Origin: WLWS01 sp965243105
GTDB lineage: Bacteria; Pseudomonadota; Gammaproteobacteria; Eutrophobiales; Eutrophobiaceae
Direction: 5' to 3'
Length of the DNA: 64,000 bases
Assembly: GCA_965243105.1 (NCBI GenBank)
Contig: CBDEUC010000002.1
Coordinates: 186,001-250,000 of the forward strand
Shown: positions 33,920-48,900 of the stretch, piece by piece
Position numbering within the stretch: the first letter of the stretch is position 1
How the letters are laid out: each line of letters begins with the position of its first letter
The notes under the pieces: model-generated
Told to the model about the DNA's origin: nothing
Database searches by the model: none
What the model saw: only the letters and a program-made list of their open reading frames with translations
Program-made: the position numbers and the translations under genes

Positions 33920-36900
33920 ATGATAAGGAATCTTTTAAAACGTTTGCGTCGATCCAAGCCGACCAGGCCCAAGCTTTATTACGATGGTGCCCATGATGGC
34001 CAGGTCATTCCCAAGGATTCAGTGGCGGATTCCCTCATATCGCTTGAGCCGCGTTTCATGTTTGATGCTGCTGGCGTGGCCACAGGTGCCGAAGTGGCGG
34101 CAGAAACAGTCGCGCAGGAACAGGCAGAGCAGGCTGCAGATAACGCTCCTGCCGAACCCATCCCCGCAGCTGTCGTTGAATCTACTGAAAAATTACTTGA
34201 ATCCCTGTCACTGGTTGATGCCGCTCCCAGTGACAGTAATGAAATCGTCTTCATTGATACCAGCGTTGAGGATTATGAATCTCTGCTCACTGGCATTGAT
34301 AGCAATGCTGAAGTTGTGTTCATTGATTCTGAAAGCGATGGCTTGCAGCAAATTGCAGATGTTCTCGCTGAAAAGGGTGGCGAAGTTGATGCAGTGCATA
34401 TCATTGCCCATGGCGATGCCGGCCAGTTGCAGCTTGGTAATACGGTATTGACCCAGGAATCCATGTCCGGTGAGCACGCCGATGAACTGGCTGCTATTGG
34501 ACAATCCCTGTCAGAACAGGCTGATATCCTGATTTACGGCTGCAACTTTGGGGCCGGAGATGAAGGTGAAAGTGCAGCCGCCCTGTTGTCGGAGTTAACC
34601 GGTGCCGATGTGGCAGCCTCTGACGACCTGACCGGTACCGCTGATCTGGGCGGAGACTGGGACCTGGAAGTCCAGGTTGGCTCCATTGAAACCAATGACG
34701 ATATTTTCAATGCAAAAATGTCCACCTGGGAAGGCATTCTTGCAATTGGCGTGACACCGGGAGCCACAGATGCCGACACCGCCATCGCGGTCGCAGAAGG
34801 AATTGACATTGTAGGAAGTGAAACATCGACAGGTGATGCCAACGCAGTCGGCACTTACACGGAGAACGATTCAGGCCTTGGCATCGGTGATGGTATTTAC
34901 CTGACCACGGGTGATAACACAACCATTGCCGGAGATGGTACTGCCGGTAACCGCGTTAACATTAACAACACGGGTGATGACAACGATGCAAACCATGTAA
35001 TCCTCGATGGTATCGCTAACCAGGACCTGGAAGATGTTTCTACTTTCAGTTTTGATTTCAGCGGTACGGCAGAAAAGCTGGCGGTCATTTATATTCTGGG
35101 TACTGAAGAGACGGCTGGTTTTGCGCCAACCTACAATGATGTCTTTGCCACCATCGTTACCGACACGACGGGCGCTACCCACACTGTTACTGATGATGTG
35201 AATTCCCATTTTACCGCCAATGCAGGGGCAGGTGATTGGGCAACACACACGGACACCGATCCCAGCATCGAGTCTAACTTCCGCACCAATGCAATCACTG
35301 GGTTCGTCACCGTCGATAATACCGGGGGTGGGACCAACAATGTTGAGTTTGCCGTTGGTGACAACACCGATAATGGCTTTGATACCGCGGTATTTATTAG
35401 CTACTTTGGCGCAGCCTTATCAATCGATGCTGATGGTAGTACCGCGGGCTATGATTACTCATCAAGTTATACTGAAGGCACGGCTGCGGTTAGCGTTATA
35501 GACAGCGACGCTACATTAACTCAGCTTGATACTGCTGTTACCACGATTGATTCAGCCACCATCACGATTTCGCCGGGGACATACCAGAATGGTGATGACA
35601 TGCTCTACTTCACCAATCAATCTGGCATCAGTGGTACGTTTAACGCAGCTGCCGGCACACTGACATTAACAGCTGACATACCCGGAACAGTGACAACGGC
35701 GACATTCCTCGCTGCTTTAAAGACAGTCACCTTTGATAGCACGGATTCGCCAGGTTCTAACCGGTCTATTTCAATTGTGGTGAATGATGGCACCACTGAT
35801 AGCAACACGGCAACGACCACTATTGATCTGCTGGCGGCGAACCAGGAACCGACCATTAGTCTAAATGCCAACACAGTCGGTTTTACCGAAGATAGCGATA
35901 CAGAGACTTTAGTGTTGTTTGATAGTGTCATGGCGGACACGGTCGAGGCCACCCAGCGCTTCACTGACATCCAGATCACCATGACTGATGTAGAAGCGGG
36001 AGATAACCTGGTATTCGATGGCACTACCGTTGATGTTGATACCAACGGATTTTCCACGACAGCAGGTGGCTTCACCTATAACGTCACCCTCGTTGGGTCA
36101 ACAGCCACTATCGATATTTCCCACGCCGGCGCAACAAACGCGGAAGTCAACACGGTTTTAAACAACATCACCTACATCAATCCAGATGTGAGTGATGACA
36201 ACTTACTGAACGCCAGCAGAAGCATAACAATCGTCAGTCTCACTGATGATGGTGGTACAGTAGGAACAGGAGACGATACGGTTAATCCTGTCTCTGCGAC
36301 TGCAACGGTAAATATTACGACGATAAATGATGCCCCGGTACAAACTACGAATACCGGTATTACTGTTCTGAGCAGTGCCACAGAGACAATAGACAACCTT
36401 GAATTACTTTATACGGACCCCGAAGGCACACCAGCCGCCAGCATTACCTACACCGTTACAACTTCCCCAACAAGTGGTCAACTTGAACTGACCACCAGTC
36501 CCGGAGTTCCGATTACCTCGTTCACCCAGCAGGACATCAACAATAACCTCGTGGTTTATGTACACGACGGCAGCCCTGGTTTTTCGGATAGTTTTGTTTT
36601 TGATGTCAGCGATGGCACTGACTCCCTGACAGGTGAAACATTTTCCATAGGTATCGGTTCTCCTCCAACGATTTCTGAACTGGGCGGAGATACCCTGCCA
36701 TATGATCTTGGAGCGGGTGGGGCGCAGAATATTGACCAGGGTACTCTTGCGACGATAACCGATGATGGTACGACCTATAACGGCGGCAGCCTTACTGTCC
36801 AGATAACCGGCAGTTTCAATAGCGGCAATGACCTGCTGGGGATTGATACATCTGGCGCACTTTCCCTTTCCGGGCCAATCACAACCCCTGGCACTACGGT

Positions 36901-39900
36901 TAGCTATTCCGGAAACGTTATTGGCGTGGTGTCTTACACCGGCGCAACATCGGACACCTTGACTATTAATTTCACCACCGCGTTTGCAGATGACACCTCT
37001 GTCCAGGCCCTGATGAGCGCTATTACTTTTGATGATTCGACATCAGCTGCGACCAATGGCGACACCAGGGATATAGTGTTCACGGTCACCGACGACACGA
37101 TGCAGAGTGACTCCGCGACCACCTTTATCAAGTTTGGTACTGAAATTATTGCGACTGGTGATAGTTACAGCATGAACGAAGATGGCGGCACGTTAAATAT
37201 TGCAGCGCCAGGTGTACTGACAAACGATTTCCTCAACAGTACTTATGAAAACCGGCTGGCTTCAGGCAGTGGCGTCCTGGAGATGTCGTCTTTGGCAAGT
37301 GACGACACAGCGGGAGACGATGAATGGAATAATACTGGCACAGACAATGACCGCTGGGATTTTGATGGTGGAGCCGCCAATGGTTCATTTAGCCCAGAAG
37401 CTGTAACCGGTTCCAGCCATGATGGTATCACTGCCGCCTACAGTTTTGATGGGTCAGGCGGTGCTGTGCTTACCAGCGATGGCACCAATGAACATGGACT
37501 CAGTAGTGTAGCCAATACTGAAAGTTCTTCTGTTGCGACTGAAATCTGGTTTCAGTCAGATGGTGTAGACAATGAAAAGCAGGTCCTGTTTGAAACGGGC
37601 GATGACGCAGAAGGATTTGCGATATTTCTCGATACTAACGGAGCTGATGATATCGTCGAACTTTACCTGGATGACGATGACAACACAGGTATTGCGGTTC
37701 TCACTGCAAATCTAACGGATCTTGGCATAGACCCAACTGCTGATTTCGTCCAGGCCGTGGCAGTTTTGGGCAGTGACAATAACAATGACAGTGTTATCTC
37801 TCTTTATATCAATGGCTCACTGATAGCCCAGTTAGATACGAGCACTAATGATGATACCGGGACTACGGCAGAAGGCACCACTTCACTGCCTAATGGCGTA
37901 TTTACCATGGACGACTGGGCAGATGGCAATGATGCCGGCCTGGCTACGTATAACGAGGATGTCCCGGGTGGCACAACAGGGATAAGTAATTTCCAGGGAG
38001 ATATTGCAGCATTTAACGTCTATTCCTCTACGGTTAATAACGTCCCTGTACTCGATGCTGCTGATGTAGCACAAAACTTCAACGCACTTTCGAATCCCTA
38101 CACCGTGACAGTTAATACGGATGTCAGTAATGGGACTCTCACCCTGAACGCGGACGGAAGTTTTGATTACACACCTGATGCGGATTTCAATGGCACCGAC
38201 TCATTCACCTACACCGTATCTGATGCCGGAGGTGTATCTGATACGGCCACGGTCACCATCACGGTGAACCAGGTCAATGACCCGGGCAGTTTTGGTGGCG
38301 ACACCAGCTTTGCCACCAACGAGGACACGCCGTTTGCGGGCACGGTGACCTTTGCCGACACCGCGGACGGTTTCACCACCCCGAACTTTGCCTTGACCAG
38401 CGGCCCGAGTAACGGGGGCGTGGTGGTCAACGCCGACGGCACCTTTACCTACACGCCGACCGGCGATTACAACGGTGCGGACAGTTTCGTGGTGCAGGTC
38501 ACTGACGATGACGGCAACATCGAGACACAGACCATCACGGTGACGGTGAACCAGGTCAATGACCCGGGCAGTTTTGGTGGCGACACCAGCTTTGCCACCA
38601 ACGAGGACACGCCGTTTGCGGGCACGGTGACCTTTGCCGACACCGCGGACGGTTTCACCACCCCGAACTTTGCCTTGACCAGCGGCCCGAGTAACGGGGG
38701 CGTGGTGGTCAACGCCGACGGCACCTTTACCTACACGCCGACCGGCGATTACAACGGTGCGGACAGTTTCGTGGTGCAGGTCACTGACGATGACGGCAAC
38801 ATCGAGACACAGACCATCACGGTGACGGTGAACCAGGTCAATGACCCGGGCAGTTTTGGTGGCGACACCAGCTTTGCCACCAACGAGGACACGCCGTTTG
38901 CGGGCACGGTGACCTTTGCCGACACCGCGGACGGTTTCACCACCCCGAACTTTGCCTTGACCAGCGGCCCGAGTAACGGTGGCGTGCTGGTCAACGCCGA
39001 CGGCACCTTTACCTACACGCCGACCGGCGATTACAACGGTGCGGACAGTTTCGTGGTGCAGGTCACTGACGATGACGGCAACATCGAGACACAGACCATC
39101 ACGGTGACGGTGAACCAGGTCAATGACCCGGGCAGTTTTGGTGGCGACACCAGCTTTGCCACCAACGAGGACACGCCGTTTGCGGGCACGGTGACCTTTG
39201 CCGACACCGCGGACGGTTTCACCACCCCGAACTTTGCCCTGACCAGCGGCCCGAGTAACGGGGGCGTGGTGGTCAACGCCGACGGCACCTTTACCTACAC
39301 GCCGACCGGCGATTACAACGGTGCGGACAGTTTCGTGGTGCAGGTCACTGACGATGACGGCAACATCGAGACACAGACCATCACGGTGACGGTGAACCAG
39401 GTCAATGACCCGGGCAGTTTTGGTGGCGACACCAGCTTTGCCACCAACGAGGACACGCCGTTTGCGGGCACGGTGACCTTTGCCGACACCGCGGACGGTT
39501 TCACCACCCCGAACTTTGCCTTGACCAGCGGCCCGAGTAACGGTGGCGTGGTGGTCAACGCCGACGGCACCTTTACCTACACGCCGACCGGCGATTACAA
39601 CGGTGCGGACAGTTTCGTGGTGCAGGTCACTGACGATGACGGCAACATCGAGACACAGACCATCACGGTGACGGTGAACCAGGTCAATGACCCGGGCAGT
39701 TTTGGTGGCGACACCAGCTTTGCCACCAACGAGGACACGCCGTTTGCGGGCACGGTGACCTTTGCCGACACCGCGGACGGTTTCACCACCCCGAACTTTG
39801 CCTTGACCAGCGGCCCGAGTAACGGTGGCGTGGTGGTCAACGCCGACGGCACCTTTACCTACACGCCGACCGGCGATTACAACGGTGCGGACAGTTTCGT

Positions 39901-42900
39901 GGTGCAGGTCACTGACGATGACGGCAACATCGAGACACAGACCATCACGGTGACGGTGAACCAGGTCAATGACCCGGGCAGTTTTGGTGGCGACACCAGC
40001 TTTGCCACCAACGAGGACACGCCGTTTGCGGGCACGGTGACCTTTGCCGACACCGCGGACGGTTTCACCACCCCGAACTTTGCCTTGACCAGCGGCCCGA
40101 GTAACGGTGGCGTGGTGGTCAACGCCGACGGCACCTTTACCTACACGCCGACCGGCGATTACAACGGTGCGGACAGTTTCGTGGTGCAGGTCACTGACGA
40201 TGACGGCAACATCGAGACACAGACCATCACGGTGACGGTGAACCAGGTCAATGACCCGGGCAGTTTTGGTGGCGACACCAGCTTTGCCACCAACGAGGAC
40301 ACGCCGTTTGCGGGCACGGTGACCTTTGCCGACACCGCGGACGGTTTCACCACCCCGAACTTTGCCCTGACCAGCGGCCCGAGTAACGGGGGCGTGGTGG
40401 TCAACGCCGACGGCACCTTTACCTACACGCCGACCGGCGATTACAACGGTGCGGACAGTTTCGTGGTGCAGGTCACTGACGATGACGGCAACATCGAGAC
40501 ACAGACCATCACGGTGACGGTGAACCAGGTCAATGACCCGGGCAGTTTTGGTGGCGACACCAGCTTTGCCACCAACGAGGACACGCCGTTTGCGGGCACG
40601 GTGACCTTTGCCGACACCGCGGACGGTTTCACCACCCCGAACTTTGCCTTGACCAGCGGCCCGAGTAACGGGGGCGTGGTGGTCAACGCCGACGGCACCT
40701 TTACCTACACGCCGACCGGCGATTACAACGGTGCGGACAGTTTCGTGGTGCAGGTCACTGACGATGACGGCAACATCGAGACACAGACCATCACGGTGAC
40801 GGTGAACCAGGTCAATGACCCGGGCAGTTTTGGTGGCGACACCAGCTTTGCCACCAACGAGGACACGCCGTTTGCGGGCACGGTGACCTTTGCCGACACC
40901 GCGGACGGTTTCACCACCCCGAACTTTGCCTTGACCAGCGGCCCGAGTAACGGTGGCGTGGTGGTCAACGCCGACGGCACCTTTACCTACACGCCGACCG
41001 GCGATTACAACGGTGCGGACAGTTTCGTGGTGCAGGTCACTGACGATGACGGCAACATCGAGACACAGACCATCACGGTGACGGTGAACCAGGTCAATGA
41101 CCCGGGCAGTTTTGGTGGCGACACCAGCTTTGCCACCAACGAGGACACGCCGTTTGCGGGCACGGTGACCTTTGCCGACACCGCGGACGGTTTCACCACC
41201 CCGAACTTTGCCTTGACCAGCGGCCCGAGTAACGGTGGCGTGGTGGTCAACGCCGACGGCACCTTTACCTACACGCCGACCGGCGATTACAACGGTGCGG
41301 ACAGTTTCGTGGTGCAGGTCACTGACGATGACGGCAACATCGAGACACAGACCATCACGGTGACGGTGAACCAGGTCAATGACCCGGGCAGTTTTGGTGG
41401 CGACACCAGCTTTGCCACCAACGAGGACACGCCGTTTGCGGGCACGGTGACCTTTGCCGACACCGCGGACGGTTTCACCACCCCGAACTTTGCCTTGACC
41501 AGCGGCCCGAGTAACGGTGGCGTGGTGGTCAACGCCGACGGCACCTTTACCTACACGCCGACCGGCGATTACAACGGTGCGGACAGTTTCGTGGTGCAGG
41601 TCACTGACGATGACGGCAACATCGAGACACAGACCATCACGGTGACGGTGAACCAGGTCAATGACCCGGGCAGTTTTGGTGGCGACACCAGCTTTGCCAC
41701 CAACGAGGACACGCCGTTTGCGGGCACGGTGACCTTTGCCGACACCGCGGACGGTTTCACCACCCCGAACTTTGCCTTGACCAGCGGCCCGAGTAACGGT
41801 GGCGTGGTGGTCAACGCCGACGGCACCTTTACCTACACGCCGACCGGCGATTACAACGGTGCGGACAGTTTCGTGGTGCAGGTCACTGACGATGACGGCA
41901 ACATCGAGACACAGACCATCACGGTGACGGTGAACCAGGTCAATGACCCGGGCAGTTTTGGTGGCGACACCAGCTTTGCCACCAACGAGGACACGCCGTT
42001 TGCGGGCACGGTGACCTTTGCCGACACCGCGGACGGTTTCACCACCCCGAACTTTGCCTTGACCAGCGGCCCGAGTAACGGTGGCGTGGTGGTCAACGCC
42101 GACGGCACCTTTACCTACACGCCGACCGGCGATTACAACGGTGCGGACAGTTTCGTGGTGCAGGTCACTGACGATGACGGCAACATCGAGACACAGACCA
42201 TCACGGTGACGGTGAACCAGGTCAATGACCCGGGCAGTTTTGGTGGCGACACCAGCTTTGCCACCAACGAGGACACGCCGTTTGCGGGCACGGTGACCTT
42301 TGCCGACACCGCGGACGGTTTCACCACCCCGAACTTTGCCTTGACCAGCGGCCCGAGTAACGGTGGCGTGGTGGTCAACGCCGACGGCACCTTTACCTAC
42401 ACGCCGACCGGCGATTACAACGGTGCGGACAGTTTCGTGGTGCAGGTCACTGACGATGACGGCAACATCGAGACACAGACCATCACGGTGACGGTGAACC
42501 AGGTCAATGACCCGGGCAGTTTTGGTGGCGACACCAGCTTTGCCACCAACGAGGACACGCCGTTTGCGGGCACGGTGACCTTTGCCGACACCGCGGACGG
42601 TTTCACCACCCCGAACTTTGCCTTGACCAGCGGCCCGAGTAACGGTGGCGTGGTGGTCAACGCCGACGGCACCTTTACCTACACGCCGACCGGCGATTAC
42701 AACGGTGCGGACAGTTTCGTGGTGCAGGTCACTGACGATGACGGCAACATCGAGACACAGACCATCACGGTGACGGTGAACCAGGTCAATGACCCGGGCA
42801 GTTTTGGTGGCGACACCAGCTTTGCCACCAACGAGGACACGCCGTTTGCGGGCACGGTGACCTTTGCCGACACCGCGGACGGTTTCACCACCCCGAACTT

Positions 42901-45900
42901 TGCCTTGACCAGCGGCCCGAGTAACGGTGGCGTGGTGGTCAACGCCGACGGCACCTTTACCTACACGCCGACCGGCGATTACAACGGTGCGGACAGTTTC
43001 GTGGTGCAGGTCACTGACGATGACGGCAACATCGAGACACAGACCATCACGGTGACGGTGAACCAGGTCAATGACCCGGGCAGTTTTGGTGGCGACACCA
43101 GCTTTGCCACCAACGAGGACACGCCGTTTGCGGGCACGGTGACCTTTGCCGACACCGCGGACGGTTTCACCACCCCGAACTTTGCCTTGACCAGCGGCCC
43201 GAGTAACGGTGGCGTGGTGGTCAACGCCGACGGCACCTTTACCTACACGCCGACCGGCGATTACAACGGTGCGGACAGTTTCGTGGTGCAGGTCACTGAC
43301 GATGACGGCAACATCGAGACACAGACCATCACGGTGACGGTGAACCAGGTCAATGACCCGGGCAGTTTTGGTGGCGACACCAGCTTTGCCACCAACGAGG
43401 ACACGCCGTTTGCGGGCACGGTGACCTTTGCCGACACCGCGGACGGTTTCACCACCCCGAACTTTGCCTTGACCAGCGGCCCGAGTAACGGTGGCGTGGT
43501 GGTCAACGCCGACGGCACCTTTACCTACACGCCGACCGGCGATTACAACGGTGCGGACAGTTTCGTGGTGCAGGTCACTGACGATGACGGCAACATCGAG
43601 ACACAGACCATCACGGTGACGGTGAACCAGGTCAATGACCCGGGCAGTTTTGGTGGCGACACCAGCTTTGCCACCAACGAGGACACGCCGTTTGCGGGCA
43701 CGGTGACCTTTGCCGACACCGCGGACGGTTTCACCACCCCGAACTTTGCCCTGACCAGCGGCCCGAGTAACGGTGGCGTGGTGGTCAACGCCGACGGCAC
43801 CTTTACCTACACGCCGACCGGCGATTACAACGGTGCGGACAGTTTCGTGGTGCAGGTCACTGACGATGACGGCAACATCGAGACACAGACCATCACGGTG
43901 ACGGTGAACCAGGTCAATGACCCGGGCAGTTTTGGTGGCGACACCAGCTTTGCCACCAACGAGGACACGCCGTTTGCGGGCACGGTGACCTTTGCCGACA
44001 CCGCGGACGGTTTCACCACCCCGAACTTTGCCCTGACCAGCGGCCCGAGTAACGGTGGCGTGGTGGTCAACGCCGACGGCACCTTTACCTACACGCCGAC
44101 CGGCGATTACAACGGTGCGGACAGTTTCGTGGTGCAGGTCACTGACGATGACGGCAACATCGAGACACAGACCATCACGGTGACGGTGAACCAGGTCAAT
44201 GACCCGGGCAGTTTTGGTGGCGACACCAGCTTTGCCACCAACGAGGACACGCCGTTTGCGGGCACGGTGACCTTTGCCGACACCGCGGACGGTTTCACCA
44301 CCCCGAACTTTGCCTTGACCAGCGGCCCGAGTAACGGTGGCGTGGTGGTCAACGCCGACGGCACCTTTACCTACACGCCGACCGGCGATTACAACGGTGC
44401 GGACAGTTTCGTGGTGCAGGTCACTGACGATGACGGCAACATCGAGACACAGACCATCACGGTGACGGTGAACCAGGTCAATGACCCGGGCAGTTTTGGT
44501 GGCGACACCAGCTTTGCCACCAACGAGGACACGCCGTTTGCGGGCACGGTGACCTTTGCCGACACCGCGGACGGTTTCACCACCCCGAACTTTGCCTTGA
44601 CCAGCGGCCCGAGTAACGGTGGCGTGGTGGTCAACGCCGACGGCACCTTTACCTACACGCCGACCGGCGATTACAACGGTGCGGACAGTTTCGTGGTGCA
44701 GGTCACTGACGATGACGGCAACATCGAGACACAGACCATCACGGTGACGGTGAACCAGGTCAATGACCCGGGCAGTTTTGGTGGCGACACCAGCTTTGCC
44801 ACCAACGAGGACACGCCGTTTGCGGGCACGGTGACCTTTGCCGACACCGCGGACGGTTTCACCACCCCGAACTTTGCCTTGACCAGCGGCCCGAGTAACG
44901 GGGGCGTGGTGGTCAACGCCGACGGCACCTTTACCTACACGCCGACCGGCGATTACAACGGTGCGGACAGTTTCGTGGTGCAGGTCACTGACGATGACGG
45001 CAACATCGAGACACAGACCATCACGGTGACGGTGAACCAGGTCAATGACCCGGGCAGTTTTGGTGGCGACACCAGCTTTGCCACCAACGAGGACACGCCG
45101 TTTGCGGGCACGGTGACCTTTGCCGACACCGCGGACGGTTTCACCACCCCGAACTTTGCCTTGACCAGCGGCCCGAGTAACGGTGGCGTGGTGGTCAACG
45201 CCGACGGCACCTTTACCTACACGCCGACCGGCGATTACAACGGTGCGGACAGTTTCGTGGTGCAGGTCACTGACGATGACGGCAACATCGAGACACAGAC
45301 CATCACGGTGACGGTGAACCAGGTCAATGACCCGGGCAGTTTTGGTGGCGACACCAGCTTTGCCACCAACGAGGACACGCCGTTTGCGGGCACGGTGACC
45401 TTTGCCGACACCGCGGACGGTTTCACCACCCCGAACTTTGCCTTGACCAGCGGCCCGAGTAACGGTGGCGTGGTGGTCAACGCCGACGGCACCTTTACCT
45501 ACACGCCGACCGGCGATTACAACGGTGCGGACAGTTTCGTGGTGCAGGTCACTGACGATGACGGCAACATCGAGACACAGACCATCACGGTGACGGTGAA
45601 CCAGGTCAATGACCCGGGCAGTTTTGGTGGCGACACCAGCTTTGCCACCAACGAGGACACGCCGTTTGCGGGCACGGTGACCTTTGCCGACACCGCGGAC
45701 GGTTTCACCACCCCGAACTTTGCCCTGACCAGCGGCCCGAGTAACGGGGGCGTGGTGGTCAACGCCGACGGCACCTTTACCTACACGCCGACCGGCGATT
45801 ACAACGGTGCGGACAGTTTCGTGGTGCAGGTCACTGACGATGACGGCAACATCGAGACACAGACCATCACGGTGACGGTGAACCAGGTCAATGACCCGGG

Positions 45901-48900
45901 CAGTTTTGGTGGCGACACCAGCTTTGCCACCAACGAGGACACGCCGTTTGCGGGCACGGTGACCTTTGCCGACACCGCGGACGGTTTCACCACCCCGAAC
46001 TTTGCCTTGACCAGCGGCCCGAGTAACGGTGGCGTGGTGGTCAACGCCGACGGCACCTTTACCTACACGCCGACCGGCGATTACAACGGTGCGGACAGTT
46101 TCGTGGTGCAGGTCACTGACGATGACGGCAACATCGAGACACAGACCATCACGGTGACGGTGAACCAGGTCAATGACCCGGGCAGTTTTGGTGGCGACAC
46201 CAGCTTTGCCACCAACGAGGACACGCCGTTTGCGGGCACGGTGACCTTTGCCGACACCGCGGACGGTTTCACCACCCCGAACTTTGCCTTGACCAGCGGC
46301 CCGAGTAACGGGGGCGTGGTGGTCAACGCCGACGGCACCTTTACCTACACGCCGACCGGCGATTACAACGGTGCGGACAGTTTCGTGGTGCAGGTCACTG
46401 ACGATGACGGCAACATCGAGACACAGACCATCACGGTGACGGTGAACCAGGTCAATGACCCGGGCAGTTTTGGTGGCGACACCAGCTTTGCCACCAACGA
46501 GGACACGCCGTTTGCGGGCACGGTGACCTTTGCCGACACCGCGGACGGTTTCACCACCCCGAACTTTGCCTTGACCAGCGGCCCGAGTAACGGTGGCGTG
46601 GTGGTCAACGCCGACGGCACCTTTACCTACACGCCGACCGGCGATTACAACGGTGCGGACAGTTTCGTGGTGCAGGTCACTGACGATGACGGCAACATCG
46701 AGACACAGACCATCACGGTGACGGTGAACCAGGTCAATGACCCGGGCAGTTTTGGTGGCGACACCAGCTTTGCCACCAACGAGGACACGCCGTTTGCGGG
46801 CACGGTGACCTTTGCCGACACCGCGGACGGTTTCACCACCCCGAACTTTGCCTTGACCAGCGGCCCGAGTAACGGTGGCGTGGTGGTCAACGCCGACGGC
46901 ACCTTTACCTACACGCCGACCGGCGATTACAACGGTGCGGACAGTTTCGTGGTGCAGGTCACTGACGATGACGGCAACATCGAGACACAGACCATCACGG
47001 TGACGGTGAACCAGGTCAATGACCCGGGCAGTTTTGGTGGCGACACCAGCTTTGCCACCAACGAGGACACGCCGTTTGCGGGCACGGTGACCTTTGCCGA
47101 CACCGCGGACGGTTTCACCACCCCGAACTTTGCCTTGACCAGCGGCCCGAGTAACGGGGGCGTGGTGGTCAACGCCGACGGCACCTTTACCTACACGCCG
47201 ACCGGCGATTACAACGGTGCGGACAGTTTCGTGGTGCAGGTCACTGACGATGACGGCAACATCGAGACACAGACCATCACGGTGACGGTGAACCAGGTCA
47301 ATGACCCGGGCAGTTTTGGTGGCGACACCAGCTTTGCCACCAACGAGGACACGCCGTTTGCGGGCACGGTGACCTTTGCCGACACCGCGGACGGTTTCAC
47401 CACCCCGAACTTTGCCTTGACCAGCGGCCCGAGTAACGGTGGCGTGGTGGTCAACGCCGACGGCACCTTTACCTACACGCCGACCGGCGATTACAACGGT
47501 GCGGACAGTTTCGTGGTGCAGGTCACTGACGATGACGGCAACATCGAGACACAGACCATCACGGTGACGGTGAACCAGGTCAATGACCCGGGCAGTTTTG
47601 GTGGCGACACCAGCTTTGCCACCAACGAGGACACGCCGTTTGCGGGCACGGTGACCTTTGCCGACACCGCGGACGGTTTCACCACCCCGAACTTTGCCCT
47701 GACCAGCGGCCCGAGTAACGGTGGCGTGGTGGTCAACGCCGACGGCACCTTTACCTACACGCCGACCGGCGATTACAACGGTGCGGACAGTTTCGTGGTG
47801 CAGGTCACTGACGATGACGGCAACATCGAGACACAGACCATCACGGTGACGGTGAACCAGGTCAATGACCCGGGCAGTTTTGGTGGCGACACCAGCTTTG
47901 CCACCAACGAGGACACGCCGTTTGCGGGCACGGTGACCTTTGCCGACACCGCGGACGGTTTCACCACCCCGAACTTTGCCCTGACCAGCGGCCCGAGTAA
48001 CGGGGGCGTGGTGGTCAACGCCGACGGCACCTTTACCTACACGCCGACCGGCGATTACAACGGTGCGGACAGTTTCGTGGTGCAGGTCACTGACGATGAC
48101 GGCAACATCGAGACACAGACCATCACGGTGACGGTGAACCAGGTCAATGACCCGGGCAGTTTTGGTGGCGACACCAGCTTTGCCACCAACGAGGACACGC
48201 CGTTTGCGGGCACGGTGACCTTTGCCGACACCGCGGACGGTTTCACCACCCCGAACTTTGCCTTGACCAGCGGCCCGAGTAACGGTGGCGTGGTGGTCAA
48301 CGCCGACGGCACCTTTACCTACACGCCGACCGGCGATTACAACGGTGCGGACAGTTTCGTGGTGCAGGTCACTGACGATGACGGCAACATCGAGACACAG
48401 ACCATCACGGTGACGGTGAACCAGGTCAATGACCCGGGCAGTTTTGGTGGCGACACCAGCTTTGCCACCAACGAGGACACGCCGTTTGCGGGCACGGTGA
48501 CCTTTGCCGACACCGCGGACGGTTTCACCACCCCGAACTTTGCCTTGACCAGCGGCCCGAGTAACGGGGGCGTGGTGGTCAACGCCGACGGCACCTTTAC
48601 CTACACGCCGACCGGCGATTACAACGGTGCGGACAGTTTCGTGGTGCAGGTCACTGACGATGACGGCAACATCGAGACACAGACCATCACGGTGACGGTG
48701 AACCAGGTCAATGACCCGGGCAGTTTTGGTGGCGACACCAGCTTTGCCACCAACGAGGACACGCCGTTTGCGGGCACGGTGACCTTTGCCGACACCGCGG
48801 ACGGTTTCACCACCCCGAACTTTGCCTTGACCAGCGGCCCGAGTAACGGTGGCGTGGTGGTCAACGCCGACGGCACCTTTACCTACACGCCGACCGGCGA

